Assembly (NCBI GenBank): GCA_041398785.1
Contig: JAWKUA010000027.1
Coordinates: 7,278-71,277, forward strand
Source of the DNA: Planctomycetaceae bacterium
GTDB taxonomy: Bacteria > Planctomycetota > Planctomycetia > Planctomycetales > Planctomycetaceae
Reading direction: 5' to 3'
DNA length: 64,000 bases
This document shows, piece after piece, positions 54,717 through 63,255 of this stretch. Position 1 is the first letter of the stretch. Each line of letters opens with the position of its first letter. Made by a program: the position numbers and the translations under genes. Below the pieces are notes generated by a model. It saw only the letters and a program-made list of their open reading frames with translations, searched no databases and was not told the origin of the DNA.

Positions 54717-56489
54717 TCAATGCTCGGCTGACGAAGCGCTCGCTGCCGCGTCGGGTTCCACAACGTCGAGGAATCCAATCATCATTTCTTCCCAGCTCTG
54801 ATCACCCCAGCGAACAGATCGACCGGGATCGGGATTCACCGGATTGGCGTCGGAGTTGTCAAACGCCGCCGTACAGAGGATACGAGTTCCCTTTGGCAGC
54901 AGCTTTGGTTCGGACAACCGGTAGTTCAACTGCCAGTTGAAGTCGTACTTTGGAACGTCCAGCAGAATCTCCTGCCCTCCATCCGGATAGAACGCCTCAA
55001 AGCGAAACGACCTGCCGCGGACGTGCATGTGAGGCGTCATGCACAGCAGCAGTTCATCGCGACGGGCACGGTATTCAGCCGTGACTTCGTGGTTGGAAGC
55101 GCCGGCCGGAATCTCGAAATCCGCTTCCATGGCCACACGGCCCTGCAGCAGTTTTCGAACGTTCTTCTTTTCCGTGAACTTCAGGCCGATGTGGCTTCGA
55201 TCGGACTGCTGTGAACCATTCGGCGTGTAGTGCATTTCGAAAAGCAGTGTGCTGCCCGCGGGAATGTACATTGCGATTCCGTCGTCCAGCACGTTTGGAG
55301 TCGCTCCGGGAGCGTATCCCACCAGCATCGTTCGCTGCTTCTTTCGTTCTTCTTCATCTCCCGGCGGAATCGCGTAGGCGATGATGTGGTGGACAACACC
55401 GAAATTGTCCGGCCGCGCCTCCGCGGCCGTCACGAATTTGTCTTCCGTCCAGCCAGGGTCAACCGAAAAGTACTGATAGTTGACAACTCCCGTCGCCGGC
55501 ACGGTGAAAGCTTCGTCACTCATGGCGATCACCTGGTCCGGCTGCGGCATTCGCCACCCGGTCGCGAACTCCGGGGGATCCGGAAGCTGCGACGGATCAC
55601 CTTCCGGCATCCCGTTTTCCACCCACGTTCGGATCAGCTGCTTTTCGTCATCGCTGAGGCGTGCGTCGTTCCGGAAAGTTCCATGGTCGGGATTCGCGTA
55701 CCACGGCGGCATCCGATTGTCGGCGATCACTTCCAGAATGGTGTCTTCCCAGCCGATCGTGTCGGCATAGCCAGCCAGTGAGAATGGAGCAATCTGACCG
55801 TCACGATGACATTCCAGACAGCGACTGTTGAAAATCCGCGAAATCTGATTCGCGTACGTCACGTCTCCGGTCGGTTCGACCTTCTGAATACGTCCGATGT
55901 GACAGCCGATGGCTTCTGTTTCCGTGACGCTGGCTTCGTTGCCGGACAGCAGTTCTTCAATGGCGATCGCCAGGTCACGTCGCCGGACCCTGTCACGCGA
56001 CAATCCGACAAGGTACTGGTCGTCAATTCTGCCCCGGTATCGCACCTTTCGATTCTGGTCCAGCACGAAGACTTCGGGCGTCCGTTCCGCGCCGAATTGG
56101 TCGGCGACGCGGTTTCCGGGATCCTTCAGGACGGGAAACGGAATCTCGTGCCGATTCACGTAGGCCGTGATTTCGGTGATGCTGTCCTGAGTATTCGAAT
56201 TAATCCCCACAAACGCGACACCTCTGTCACTGTATTCCCCATGCAGTTCCGCCAGTCTGGGCCCGTACAGTTTTGCCAGCGGACACTGGGTTCCCAGAAA
56301 AGCGATGACAATCAATTTCCGGTCCGCGAAATCGTTTAGTGATGTACGCTGACCGCGATGGGTCTGAAGCGAAAAATCTGCGATCGGCAAATCGGCGGCG
56401 GTCAGCGCCGACCTGCCCGATACACAGATCCAGGCGATCGCTGTCAGAATCAGGAGATTTCCGATTCGGCGGAACTCAAACAAATGCAT
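54717..56489 (-). CDS. redoxin / cytochrome c / copper-monooxygenase-like fusion protein
   Basis: 590 residues with an N-terminal export segment (about 10-32). Domain 1 (35-190) is a redoxin with a single Cys69 in LGTQCPLAKLYGP and TPEVFVLDQ. Domain 2 (about 215-320) has one heme motif, SRCLECHRDG, and a MPPWYANPD block, typical of planctomycete cytochromes. Domain 3 (about 330-575) resembles the ascorbate-dependent copper type II monooxygenase (PHM) fold, with possible copper ligands in VVHHIIAY, LLFEMHYTP and TPHMHVRG. This points to extracytoplasmic redox chemistry; the substrate is unknown. Confidence 0.85.
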   Translation of the reverse strand: MHLFEFRRIGNLLILTAIAWICVSGRSALTAADLPIADFSLQTHRGQRTSLNDFADRKLIVIAFLGTQCPLAKLYGPRLAELHGEYSDRGVAFVGINSNTQDSITEITAYVNRHEIPFPVLKDPGNRVADQFGAERTPEVFVLDQNRKVRYRGRIDDQYLVGLSRDRVRRRDLAIAIEELLSGNEASVTETEAIGCHIGRIQKVEPTGDVTYANQISRIFNSRCLECHRDGQIAPFSLAGYADTIGWEDTILEVIADNRMPPWYANPDHGTFRNDARLSDDEKQLIRTWVENGMPEGDPSQLPDPPEFATGWRMPQPDQVIAMSDEAFTVPATGVVNYQYFSVDPGWTEDKFVTAAEARPDNFGVVHHIIAYAIPPGDEEERKKQRTMLVGYAPGATPNVLDDGIAMYIPAGSTLLFEMHYTPNGSQQSDRSHIGLKFTEKKNVRKLLQGRVAMEADFEIPAGASNHEVTAEYRARRDELLLCMTPHMHVRGRSFRFEAFYPDGGQEILLDVPKYDFNWQLNYRLSEPKLLPKGTRILCTAAFDNSDANPVNPDPGRSVRWGDQSWEEMMIGFLDVVEPDAAASASSAEH

Positions 56490-56720
56490 GGTTCAATTCG
56501 ATCACAGAAGCCCCCGGTCACGCGGTTTCCGTGCCGGCGCGTCCGGGGAGTGCGGGAAATTGTGCAAAGGAAACGTGCCCGCGCGACAGCTTCGCGGAAA
56601 TCTGCGATCAAACGCAAGCGAAAGTGGCACATGTTTTGACGCGAACACACGATCGGACGTTGCCGCGACGGACGATGCGCAACGCTCCCTGACAAAGGCA
56701 GGAAGTTTCCTCGCGGGCGG

Positions 56721-57995
56721 TCATGTTCGACTGATGCGATTCTGAATCGCCCGATTCAGTGCAGCCGTCCGTTCGTCGGCGGTCATGTCGTACAGCGTTC
56801 GGAAGAGCGTTGCCATCGCCGGTGTCAGCTCGCAGTCGCGGCGCGCCATGGCCTGACGAGCCGTCTCGATACTCTTTTCGAGAGGCCAGTCGGCCGCCAG
56901 TTCGCCGAAGCTGACGTTGCAGAAGGAAGGGATATTCCGAGGCAGCAGTCGGCCGCCGGGCAGCACAACCGTCATGACTCCCAGTGACGAACCCACATTG
57001 AACATGCTGTCAATCGCAGTCTTGGTGTGGTCACCAATAAACGATCCGACCTTCATCAGCCCCGAATCAATCAATTCGCCCTGCAGCGGCACCTGGACCG
57101 ATGTGTAATCGTTCTTCAGGTCGGACGTTGATGAGATTGCTCCAATGTTGACCCACGGACAGATATAGCTGTGTCCCAGGAAACCTTCGTGGTACTTGTT
57201 GACACAGGCGTGCAGGATGGAGTTTTCAATTTCGCCTCCGGCACGGCACGTTGCGCCAATGGTTGTGCCGCCGTGAATCAGCGCCCGAAACACTTTGGTG
57301 CCGCGAGTAATATGGCACGGCCCTTCGATTCGCGTGAATGACTGAATCTGGACATCGCGATCAATGGACACCGGCCCGTGGCGGGCGTCAATGACCACGT
57401 ACGGGTCGATCTCCGACTGTTCGGAAATGTAGACGTCGCCCGGATCACCAAGGCACTGCACATGTGGTGCCGGAGAAATCTGCGAGACGCCTTCGTCCAT
57501 GAAGTCACGATCCAGTTGAACGCCATTGTGGTTCACCAGATCCCACGGCCTGCGAATCATGATTCCGGACGCCTCAACGACGCGCCGGCTGCGAGCGATT
57601 CCCAGCAGCGTTTCGTGAAAACCATCGTCGCAGAGCAGGCGGGCCTCTTCCGGCGCCAGCGCGATCCATGTCAGATGCCCGTCGATGAATCCCGCGTTGT
57701 CCATCGTCACATCGACTTCGTTCAGATGGCGTTCCGGCATCCACCGGCCGTTCATCATCAGCACGGGTTGTTCGGCAAGCCAGGCCAGATCGTTCACATG
57801 AGAATCCGGGTGCTCTTCCCGATAGACCTCCTGCAGCCACGGACGTACGCGAGCCCCCCAGTCGGCTCGTGGAAACCAGCGCTGCACTCGTCGTCGCAGA
57901 CTTTCGCGACCGCAGATCAGTTCAAAAACCGGTCTTGTCAAAGCCAGCGGGAATAGAGCGTCGGTGCCGGAATCTTCAAACAGGAAAAATCGCAT
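56721..57995 (-). CDS. GlmU-like sugar nucleotidyltransferase with left-handed beta-helix
   Basis: 424 residues. The N-terminal half (1-190) looks like the GlmU_Nter/NTP_transf_4 module: LFEDSGTDALFPLALTRPVF, where canonical enzymes have LA.G.GTR; the glycine-rich pyrophosphorylase loop is not evident. The C-terminal half has hexapeptide-repeat features (GPVSIDRDVQIQSFTRIEG, TTIGATCRAGGEIENSI, HSYICPWVNIGA). Such proteins are predicted acyl- or nucleotidyl-transferases for envelope sugars. The gene is divergent from the RsmC-like gene; the redoxin gene lies downstream on the same strand. Confidence 0.85.
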   Translation of the reverse strand: MRFFLFEDSGTDALFPLALTRPVFELICGRESLRRRVQRWFPRADWGARVRPWLQEVYREEHPDSHVNDLAWLAEQPVLMMNGRWMPERHLNEVDVTMDNAGFIDGHLTWIALAPEEARLLCDDGFHETLLGIARSRRVVEASGIMIRRPWDLVNHNGVQLDRDFMDEGVSQISPAPHVQCLGDPGDVYISEQSEIDPYVVIDARHGPVSIDRDVQIQSFTRIEGPCHITRGTKVFRALIHGGTTIGATCRAGGEIENSILHACVNKYHEGFLGHSYICPWVNIGAISSTSDLKNDYTSVQVPLQGELIDSGLMKVGSFIGDHTKTAIDSMFNVGSSLGVMTVVLPGGRLLPRNIPSFCNVSFGELAADWPLEKSIETARQAMARRDCELTPAMATLFRTLYDMTADERTAALNRAIQNRISRT

Positions 57996-58530
57996 AGAAC
58001 TTCACCGTCTCTGGCGGCTTGCGGCGGGTCGACATCGGCCACAGCGAAAGTCGGTGCTTTCCAATTGGCTTTGTACCGTCAATCGGAAAGCTTCCTTCCA
58101 GGCCGCTCACGCGATTCGGCGGCGTCAGAATTTTGCAAAAACGCCCCTAGTGTGTACATCCGAGTTCTGCGTCGACGGCCACGACGACCGTGATTCAATT
58201 GCTGCCGCGTTCGTGAATTTGCCACTCACTGCTGCGCTCCGGAGACGTTCGGCAAAGTCTGCCGGAAAGAAGGGCCGCGGGGACCTTGAACAAGGCGACT
58301 CGCGCGCCAGTCCACAATACCCAACGGCATTTACCCGACCTGTTCCGGAGTCAATCCTGTGTTTTCAGCGTCCTGACATCCGGCTCGTCCATTCCCGCGG
58401 TGCCGCATGTGTCGCGCACCCTGCGAATCGCGGCAGCCTTGCAGGTTCCCGGACTTGACGTGTCTGGCTCTGAATTCTCCTTCGATTCCGTACAATCGCC
58501 GGTCTTCCCTGCTGCGTTCACGGAATCAAG
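57996..58530. other. divergent intergenic region
   Basis: 535 bases between the GlmU-like and RsmC-like genes. A TACAAT at 58491-58496 is placed like a -10 for the plus-strand gene (start 58531), but no -35 stands at the right distance. No gene or RNA fold is supported. Confidence 0.4.
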
Positions 58531-59670
58531 ATGCCTACTCGTTCGAAAACTCACAAATCGTCCCGACGCGTGACTGTTCCGTCGCCGCCGCGCGGGATTC
58601 CTGACCGGCTGCTCCTGAATGCGACCGACGAGATTCTGCCGCCAAAAGGACTTCTGGTACTGGTCAGCGGCACCGCTCTGGCAAAGCATCTGGTGAACCT
58701 GCGGCGCGACGTTGCGTGGACGATTTTCACGCCCGAGCACTTCTATCTGGATGCAGTTGTCCGGGCATTGAACGAAGATGACTCCGGCGACGAATCCCCG
58801 GAGGAAGATCTGCCGCAGGTGGATCTGTTCTGCATGCCGGATCTGCCCGAAGGGGAATTTGACACGGTCGTCTTCGCCACCGAAGCTCGTTCCGTCGCCG
58901 AACTGACTCGCGACCTGCTGCAGCAGATTGCCGACCGCCTGAAGCCAAATGGTCGGCTGATCATCTCCACCGACAATCCCAGAGACCACTGGCTTCACGA
59001 ACAGCTCCGGACGATGTTCGGCCGCACAACGGTGAAGAAGGACAAACGCGGCACCTGTTACATCGCTCGAAAGGGCGCGGGGCCGAAGAAGCGCAGGGAG
59101 TTTCGAGCGGAGTTTGCATTCCGCGACGGTGAGACACTGATCCGCTGCGCGTCGCGGCCCGGCGTCTTCAGTCATCGTCGAGTGGACGCAGGCGCGCGGG
59201 CCTTGTTGCGTTCGCTGGAGCTGCTGAACGATGCCTCCACGAAGGGGATCATGTCGCCCCGCCGAATTGTGGAACTCGGCTGCGGCTGTGGAGCTGTCGC
59301 GGTCGCCGCGGCGCTGCGATTTCCGGAGGCGTCCGTACTGGCCGTCGACAGCCACGCGCGAGCCGTTCAGTCGACGGAGCAGACCGCACGGCTGAACAAT
59401 GCCGCAAACGTCGCCGTGATGCTGACGTCCAACGGCATTCTTCCGCATGCCGGAACATACGAACTGTTCCTGACGAATCCGCCGTATTACTCCGACTTCC
59501 GAATTTCCGAACTGTTCCTTCAGTCGGCCGAAGCAGCATTGACGCCGGGAGGGCGTCTGCACCTGGTGACAAAACTGACGGAATGGCACAGGAATCGAAT
59601 GACGGAAATCTTTGGCAACGTCGACGTTCATCGCTACGGCGACTACGACGTGCTGTGTTCCGTCCGCTGA
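58531..59670 (+). CDS. RsmC/RlmG-like rRNA guanine-N2 methyltransferase
   Basis: The 379-residue protein has two halves, as in RsmC and RlmG: a degenerate methyltransferase-like N-terminal domain (about 40-190; GEFDTVVFATEA) and a catalytic C-terminal one with VELGCGCGAVAVAAA near 247 and TNPPYYSDFRISE near 312. The NPPY tetrapeptide marks enzymes that methylate exocyclic or ring amino groups. The first 25 residues are basic. The choice between 16S G1207 and 23S G1835 as target is not possible here. It converges on parB. Confidence 0.85.
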   Translation: MPTRSKTHKSSRRVTVPSPPRGIPDRLLLNATDEILPPKGLLVLVSGTALAKHLVNLRRDVAWTIFTPEHFYLDAVVRALNEDDSGDESPEEDLPQVDLFCMPDLPEGEFDTVVFATEARSVAELTRDLLQQIADRLKPNGRLIISTDNPRDHWLHEQLRTMFGRTTVKKDKRGTCYIARKGAGPKKRREFRAEFAFRDGETLIRCASRPGVFSHRRVDAGARALLRSLELLNDASTKGIMSPRRIVELGCGCGAVAVAAALRFPEASVLAVDSHARAVQSTEQTARLNNAANVAVMLTSNGILPHAGTYELFLTNPPYYSDFRISELFLQSAEAALTPGGRLHLVTKLTEWHRNRMTEIFGNVDVHRYGDYDVLCSVR

Positions 59671-59725
59671 GCAACAATGTTTCTCACGCAGTGCAGCGAA
59701 GTCCGAGTGGTGCTGTACCGGGAAG

Positions 59726-60676
59726 CTATGCCACTTTCCGCAAGCGCCCGATGATTCGCTCGAAGTCGTCGTTCGAAGTGAAGTGAATCACGATCTGGCC
59801 GGAATCCTGCTTCTTCAGCCGGATCTCAACCTTCGCCCCAAACTGGTCACGGAGCGAGTTCTGAAGTGACACAACATGAGCCGACGCTTCCGGCGGTGCA
59901 GGGGATGCCTGGGCCGGCGATTCCGGACTGGTCGTGCCGGACTTCAGAATCTGTCGCACGGCTTCTTCCGTCTTGCGAACGGACAGCCCTTTCTCCTCGA
60001 TCTGTCGAGCAAGTTCCGCCTGAGCGTCGTGGGACAATGGCAGCATCGCCCGAGCGTGGCCGCCGGAAATGCGGTCCTGTCGAACAGCTTCCTTCACGAC
60101 TTCGGGAAGTTCCAGCAGCCGCATCATGTTGCTGACCGTCGACCGGCTCATGCTAAGCTGTTTTGCCAGGTCCTCAATCGTGCCGCCGAATCGTTCAAGG
60201 TAGTCGCGAAACGCTTCGGCCTTCTCCAGCACGTTCAGGTCCTGACGCTTCAGATTCTCCTCGATCGCTGCCTCGCAGACCTGATTGTCTTCAAGTTCAA
60301 CGACACGGCAGGGAATCATTTCCAGCCCCACCTGTTGCGCGGCTCGCCAGCGACGTTCACCGGCGACCAACTGATAGCCTTCTCCCCGAGGACGGACCAG
60401 CAGCGGCTGCAAGACTCCGTGCTTCCGAATGCTGTCCGCGAGTTCGTCGATGGCCGCCTGATCAAACTCCCGCCGGGGCTGAAACGGGTTGCGTTCAATC
60501 AGTTCCAGACTGATTTCGTCGGCACAGGGAGAATACAACTGCACTGGCGCTGCCGGTTCGCCGGGCCGCGGTTCCCCGGTGCTGTCACTGCCCAGCAAAG
60601 CATTCAGGCCCCGCCCCAGCCGCCGCTTGAAGACAGGCTTTTCGGTGCCATTCTGTTCCGTCGCGTAAGCTTCCAT
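59726..60676 (-). CDS. parB: ParB/Spo0J chromosome-partition protein
   Basis: 316 residues. The N-terminal RRLGRGLNALLG is the ParA-stimulating segment; the CTPase domain carries NPFQPRREFD, HGVLQPLLVRP and the GERRWRA box at 106-112; the ENLKRQDLN linker leads to a helix-turn-helix (IEDLAKQLSMSRSTVSNMMR, about 165-185) that reads parS; the C-terminal 60 residues form the dimer domain. It loads on DNA at parS and spreads with CTP. The expected parA is not adjacent in this window; upstream lies intergenic DNA and the IS element. No full parS consensus was found here. Confidence 0.95.
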   Translation of the reverse strand: MEAYATEQNGTEKPVFKRRLGRGLNALLGSDSTGEPRPGEPAAPVQLYSPCADEISLELIERNPFQPRREFDQAAIDELADSIRKHGVLQPLLVRPRGEGYQLVAGERRWRAAQQVGLEMIPCRVVELEDNQVCEAAIEENLKRQDLNVLEKAEAFRDYLERFGGTIEDLAKQLSMSRSTVSNMMRLLELPEVVKEAVRQDRISGGHARAMLPLSHDAQAELARQIEEKGLSVRKTEEAVRQILKSGTTSPESPAQASPAPPEASAHVVSLQNSLRDQFGAKVEIRLKKQDSGQIVIHFTSNDDFERIIGRLRKVA

Positions 60677-61110
60677 TTCCCAGCCTTGGTTCGTTGCGGA
60701 ATGGGACGACCGGCAACGCGGTCCCTGTCGAAGCCGGTTCGCACACAGGAAGGATCGACAAATCCGGAACAGCCGGAACAGCCGTTACGCAATGCTGCTG
60801 GTCTGGTAAACCAGGCGCTTTGTACGGCTCGTCGGCACCCTGAGTGAAGATCAAAGACAGTCCGGCGTTTTCGCACAGAATGGGCCTCGCCATGGTACTG
60901 CACAGAGGACGTCATCGTGTCCGTTCGTTCGTGAAATACGGCTGCCTGTTCCGAAGCATTTCAGGCCCGGCGGCCCGGCACACCGTCAGCCGGTCACGTG
61001 AATTCTTCTTCGCGCGGGTCAAAATGAGGTCTGTTCAGGAAGCGGGTTTCGAGAGAGACTTCGGTTTGCGGGAGTTGTGGGGGTGTAGTTTTTTGGTGAA
61101 GGAGTCAAGG
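60677..61110. other. intergenic region between parB and transposase
   Basis: 434 bases. The left two-thirds should hold the parB promoter; the left end of the IS630-type element is near 61029. No gene supported; a frame that continues upstream of the transposase is not coding. Confidence 0.45.
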
Positions 61111-62174
61111 ATGGCTCGGTTGACGTTTACGGAAGAAGAGCGGCAGGCATTGAAGGCGGAGCGGTTTGGTCATCCTCATCCGCGGGTCCAGTTGCGGATG
61201 GATGTGTTGTGGTATGTCAGTCTGGGCGAAACCAATGCGAATGCGGCGAGGCTGGCGGGGGTTTCTCACGCGACGGTTGATCGATACGTGTCCATCTATC
61301 GCGAAGGCGGCATCGAGGGTCTGAAGCGATTCGACTGGAGTGGCCCGGTCAGTGAGCTCATGGAGCATCGTGCCTCGCTGGAGGAAATGTTTCTTGCTGA
61401 TCCGCCGCACACAACGGCGGAAGCCTGTCAACGAATCGAGGCAGCAACGGGAGTCAAACGCGGGTTGACTCAGACGCGTCGCTTTTTAAAAAAAGTCTGG
61501 GGCTGAAGTGGCGATGCACGGCGGCGATCCCGCTGCCTCCGAAAAAATCCGTCGAAGAGCACGCGGCCACTCAGGAGGAATTCCTCGACAACACACTGGA
61601 GCCGCTGCTGGAATCGGCTCGCAGCGGTGATGGCCATGTGTTCTTTGTTGATGCGGCTCACTTTGTTCAGGGAGCGTTTCTGTGCTGTCTGTGGTGTGCG
61701 CGGCGGCTGTTCATTCGAGGTGCTTCCGGTCGCAAACGTTACAGCGTTCTGGGGGCATGGAACGCCGTGACCCATCAACTGCTGAGCATCACGACGAGCG
61801 GGACCGTGTCGTCAGATACGATGTGCGAGCTGCTTCGCAGAATTGCCGCCCTGAATCTGACGGGGCCTGTGACGCTTGTGCTGGACAATGCTCGCTACCA
61901 GCATTGTGCCCTGGTGATGAATCTCGCGGCGACACTCAATATCCGACTGCAGTTCCTGCCATCATATTCTCCCAACCTGAACATCATCGAGCGCCTGTGG
62001 AAGTTCTTCAAACGCGATGTCCTCTACGGGAAACACTACAATGATTTCGCGGCTTTCTGCCAGGCTATCGACGACTGCCTCGAAAACATCCCCACCAAAC
62101 ACAAATCCCGACTCGCCACACTCATGACTCACAATTTCCAGCGATTCAACATCGCCTCATTCCGAGCCGCGTGA
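61111..62174 (+). CDS. IS630-family DDE transposase, read by -1 frameshift
   Basis: The first part (61111-61506, 131 residues) begins after GGAG at good spacing and has the helix-turn-helix (NANAARLAGVSHATVDRYVS). It stops soon after the run T TTA AAA AAA at 61485-61494. A -1 slip there continues into RCTAAIPLPPKK and the catalytic part. The DDE triad is present: Asp in FFVDAAHF, Asp in LVLDNARYQH, Glu in NIIERLWKFF. The frameshifted protein would have about 354 residues, normal for IS630. Both products may be made. An internal-start reading from 61638 would lack the DNA-binding half. No stop or deletion breaks the second part. Confidence 0.85.
61485..61494 (+). promoter_or_regulatory. candidate -1 ribosomal frameshift site
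   Basis: The heptamer T TTA AAA in the transposase zero frame, followed by three more A and G, fits the X XXY YYZ slippery rule. The needed frame change is exactly -1. Confidence 0.7.
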
Positions 62175-62214
62175 AGAATAATGCTCGAAATGCGCAAGGA
62201 CGAACCGACACCCG

Positions 62215-63255
62215 TCAGAATGGTCGTCTGCAGCATGGGCAGCGGTCGTCGAAGCCTCTCGCGAGGGCTTTGAAGGCGGATGGTTGCGGCAGCGTCATGA
62301 TGGCCCTGAACGCCAGCGGAACTCGATGCGCGTAGTGGCGGTACGTGATTCCGCCGGCAGAGTGACCGAGAATCTCGATCGATGACTCGGGCACGTGCTC
62401 GTCGTAGTGCGTCGCGCAGGTTTTGCGAAGATCCTTCAAGACCCAGGGGCGATCCTCGCTGGGATCAACGCTCGCCTTGGGGCCGATGCCCGCAAGTTCG
62501 CAGATCGAGCGAAAGCGGTTGTTCGGCCGTGTGCCTCCACCCGCAAACACGGGAGCTTTCGGATTCGGCGTCTCCGGCATGATGCTCCTGATATGCTCAT
62601 GCACGGTGCGGTTCATCGGTCGAAAGAATGCCTTGCCGGTCTTCACACGGCGGTAGAACAACCAGCCCCAGGGCGAAAGTTCCTTGACTTCGCGGTCCGG
62701 CGCTCTCCGGTTCCACGAGACATGACGCCACAGAATCGGCTCATGGAACGGTGCCGTCTTCCAGACCGTACCCGTGTCCAACCCGTAGTTGAAGAAGGCG
62801 ACCAGCGCCGCTCGCCAGTAGCGACCAATCGGGAACGGGTGCTTCCAGCCTCGTGGACGCTTCATCCGATGAGTCGCAAAATAGAGTGCATTCAGCTCCG
62901 ACTTTGTCAGGTAGTGCCTTCCTGCCACGTCACGCTGAGGCTTCTCTTTTGGGAAGCGAGGCAGAGCATCGACCAGATCCTGCTCCCAGGCCCACGACAT
63001 AACAGCCCGCAGGTGCGCTCGCACTTTGTTGGCAGTTCGCCCGGGATTCCGACCGTCACGAGTGGCCGCATCGTCGTAGGCCCAGTTGAAAAAATCGCGC
63101 AGCTTGCTGCGACTGAGTTGATCCAGAGGCACGCCTTCGCCCCATCGCGCCCATTTTCTGAGGGTGGTGGCGTACTCTTCGCGCGTTCTCTGCGCGGGAT
63201 TGCCGGATCGGAGGTACTTTGCAACAGCAGATTCGAGAGTCGTCGGGATGGCCAA
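62215..63255 (-). CDS. tyrosine recombinase/integrase
   Basis: 346 residues: an N-terminal SAM-like core-binding domain (about 5-100; TREEYATTLRKWARWGEG) and a catalytic domain (about 115-330). Recognisable are VLKDLRKTCATH (second Arg region), ILGHSAGGITYRHYAH with the conserved His and the Tyr nucleophile near 305. The first canonical Arg, normally in a TGLRxxE box, is not obvious; the aligned part is YGLDTGTVWKTAP. The C-terminus ends in a CPCCRRPF Cys cluster. The function is probably site-specific integration or mobility. Its stop is only five bases from the IS630 right end. Confidence 0.85.
   Translation of the reverse strand: MAIPTTLESAVAKYLRSGNPAQRTREEYATTLRKWARWGEGVPLDQLSRSKLRDFFNWAYDDAATRDGRNPGRTANKVRAHLRAVMSWAWEQDLVDALPRFPKEKPQRDVAGRHYLTKSELNALYFATHRMKRPRGWKHPFPIGRYWRAALVAFFNYGLDTGTVWKTAPFHEPILWRHVSWNRRAPDREVKELSPWGWLFYRRVKTGKAFFRPMNRTVHEHIRSIMPETPNPKAPVFAGGGTRPNNRFRSICELAGIGPKASVDPSEDRPWVLKDLRKTCATHYDEHVPESSIEILGHSAGGITYRHYAHRVPLAFRAIMTLPQPSAFKALARGFDDRCPCCRRPF

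Larger units (their letters stand above)
61029..62209 (+). mobile_element. IS630-type insertion element
   Basis: One transposase flanked by imperfect terminal inverted repeats. The left end, 61029-61053 (gtctgttc... gcgggtttcgag), matches the complement of 62184-62209 (gtcggttc... gcgcatttcgag) in two blocks, 7 of 8 and 10 of 12 bases. IS630 elements insert at TA and duplicate it; I could not see a flanking TA pair, so the exact ends remain uncertain. It lies a few bases beyond the recombinase stop. Confidence 0.7.

Noticed and set aside
54469..54720. Small protein containing EGEAPAEP
   Set aside because: It is a translation of an intergenic inverted repeat found across planctomycete genomes, not a gene.
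58351..59631. 426-residue frame on the minus strand
   Set aside because: Antisense to the RsmC-like methylase, whose NPPY and SAM motifs are clear.
60990..61005. Possible parS site (core tcacgtga)
   Set aside because: Only the central eight bases fit the 16-base consensus; the flanks do not, and CACGTG cores occur by chance in GC-rich DNA.
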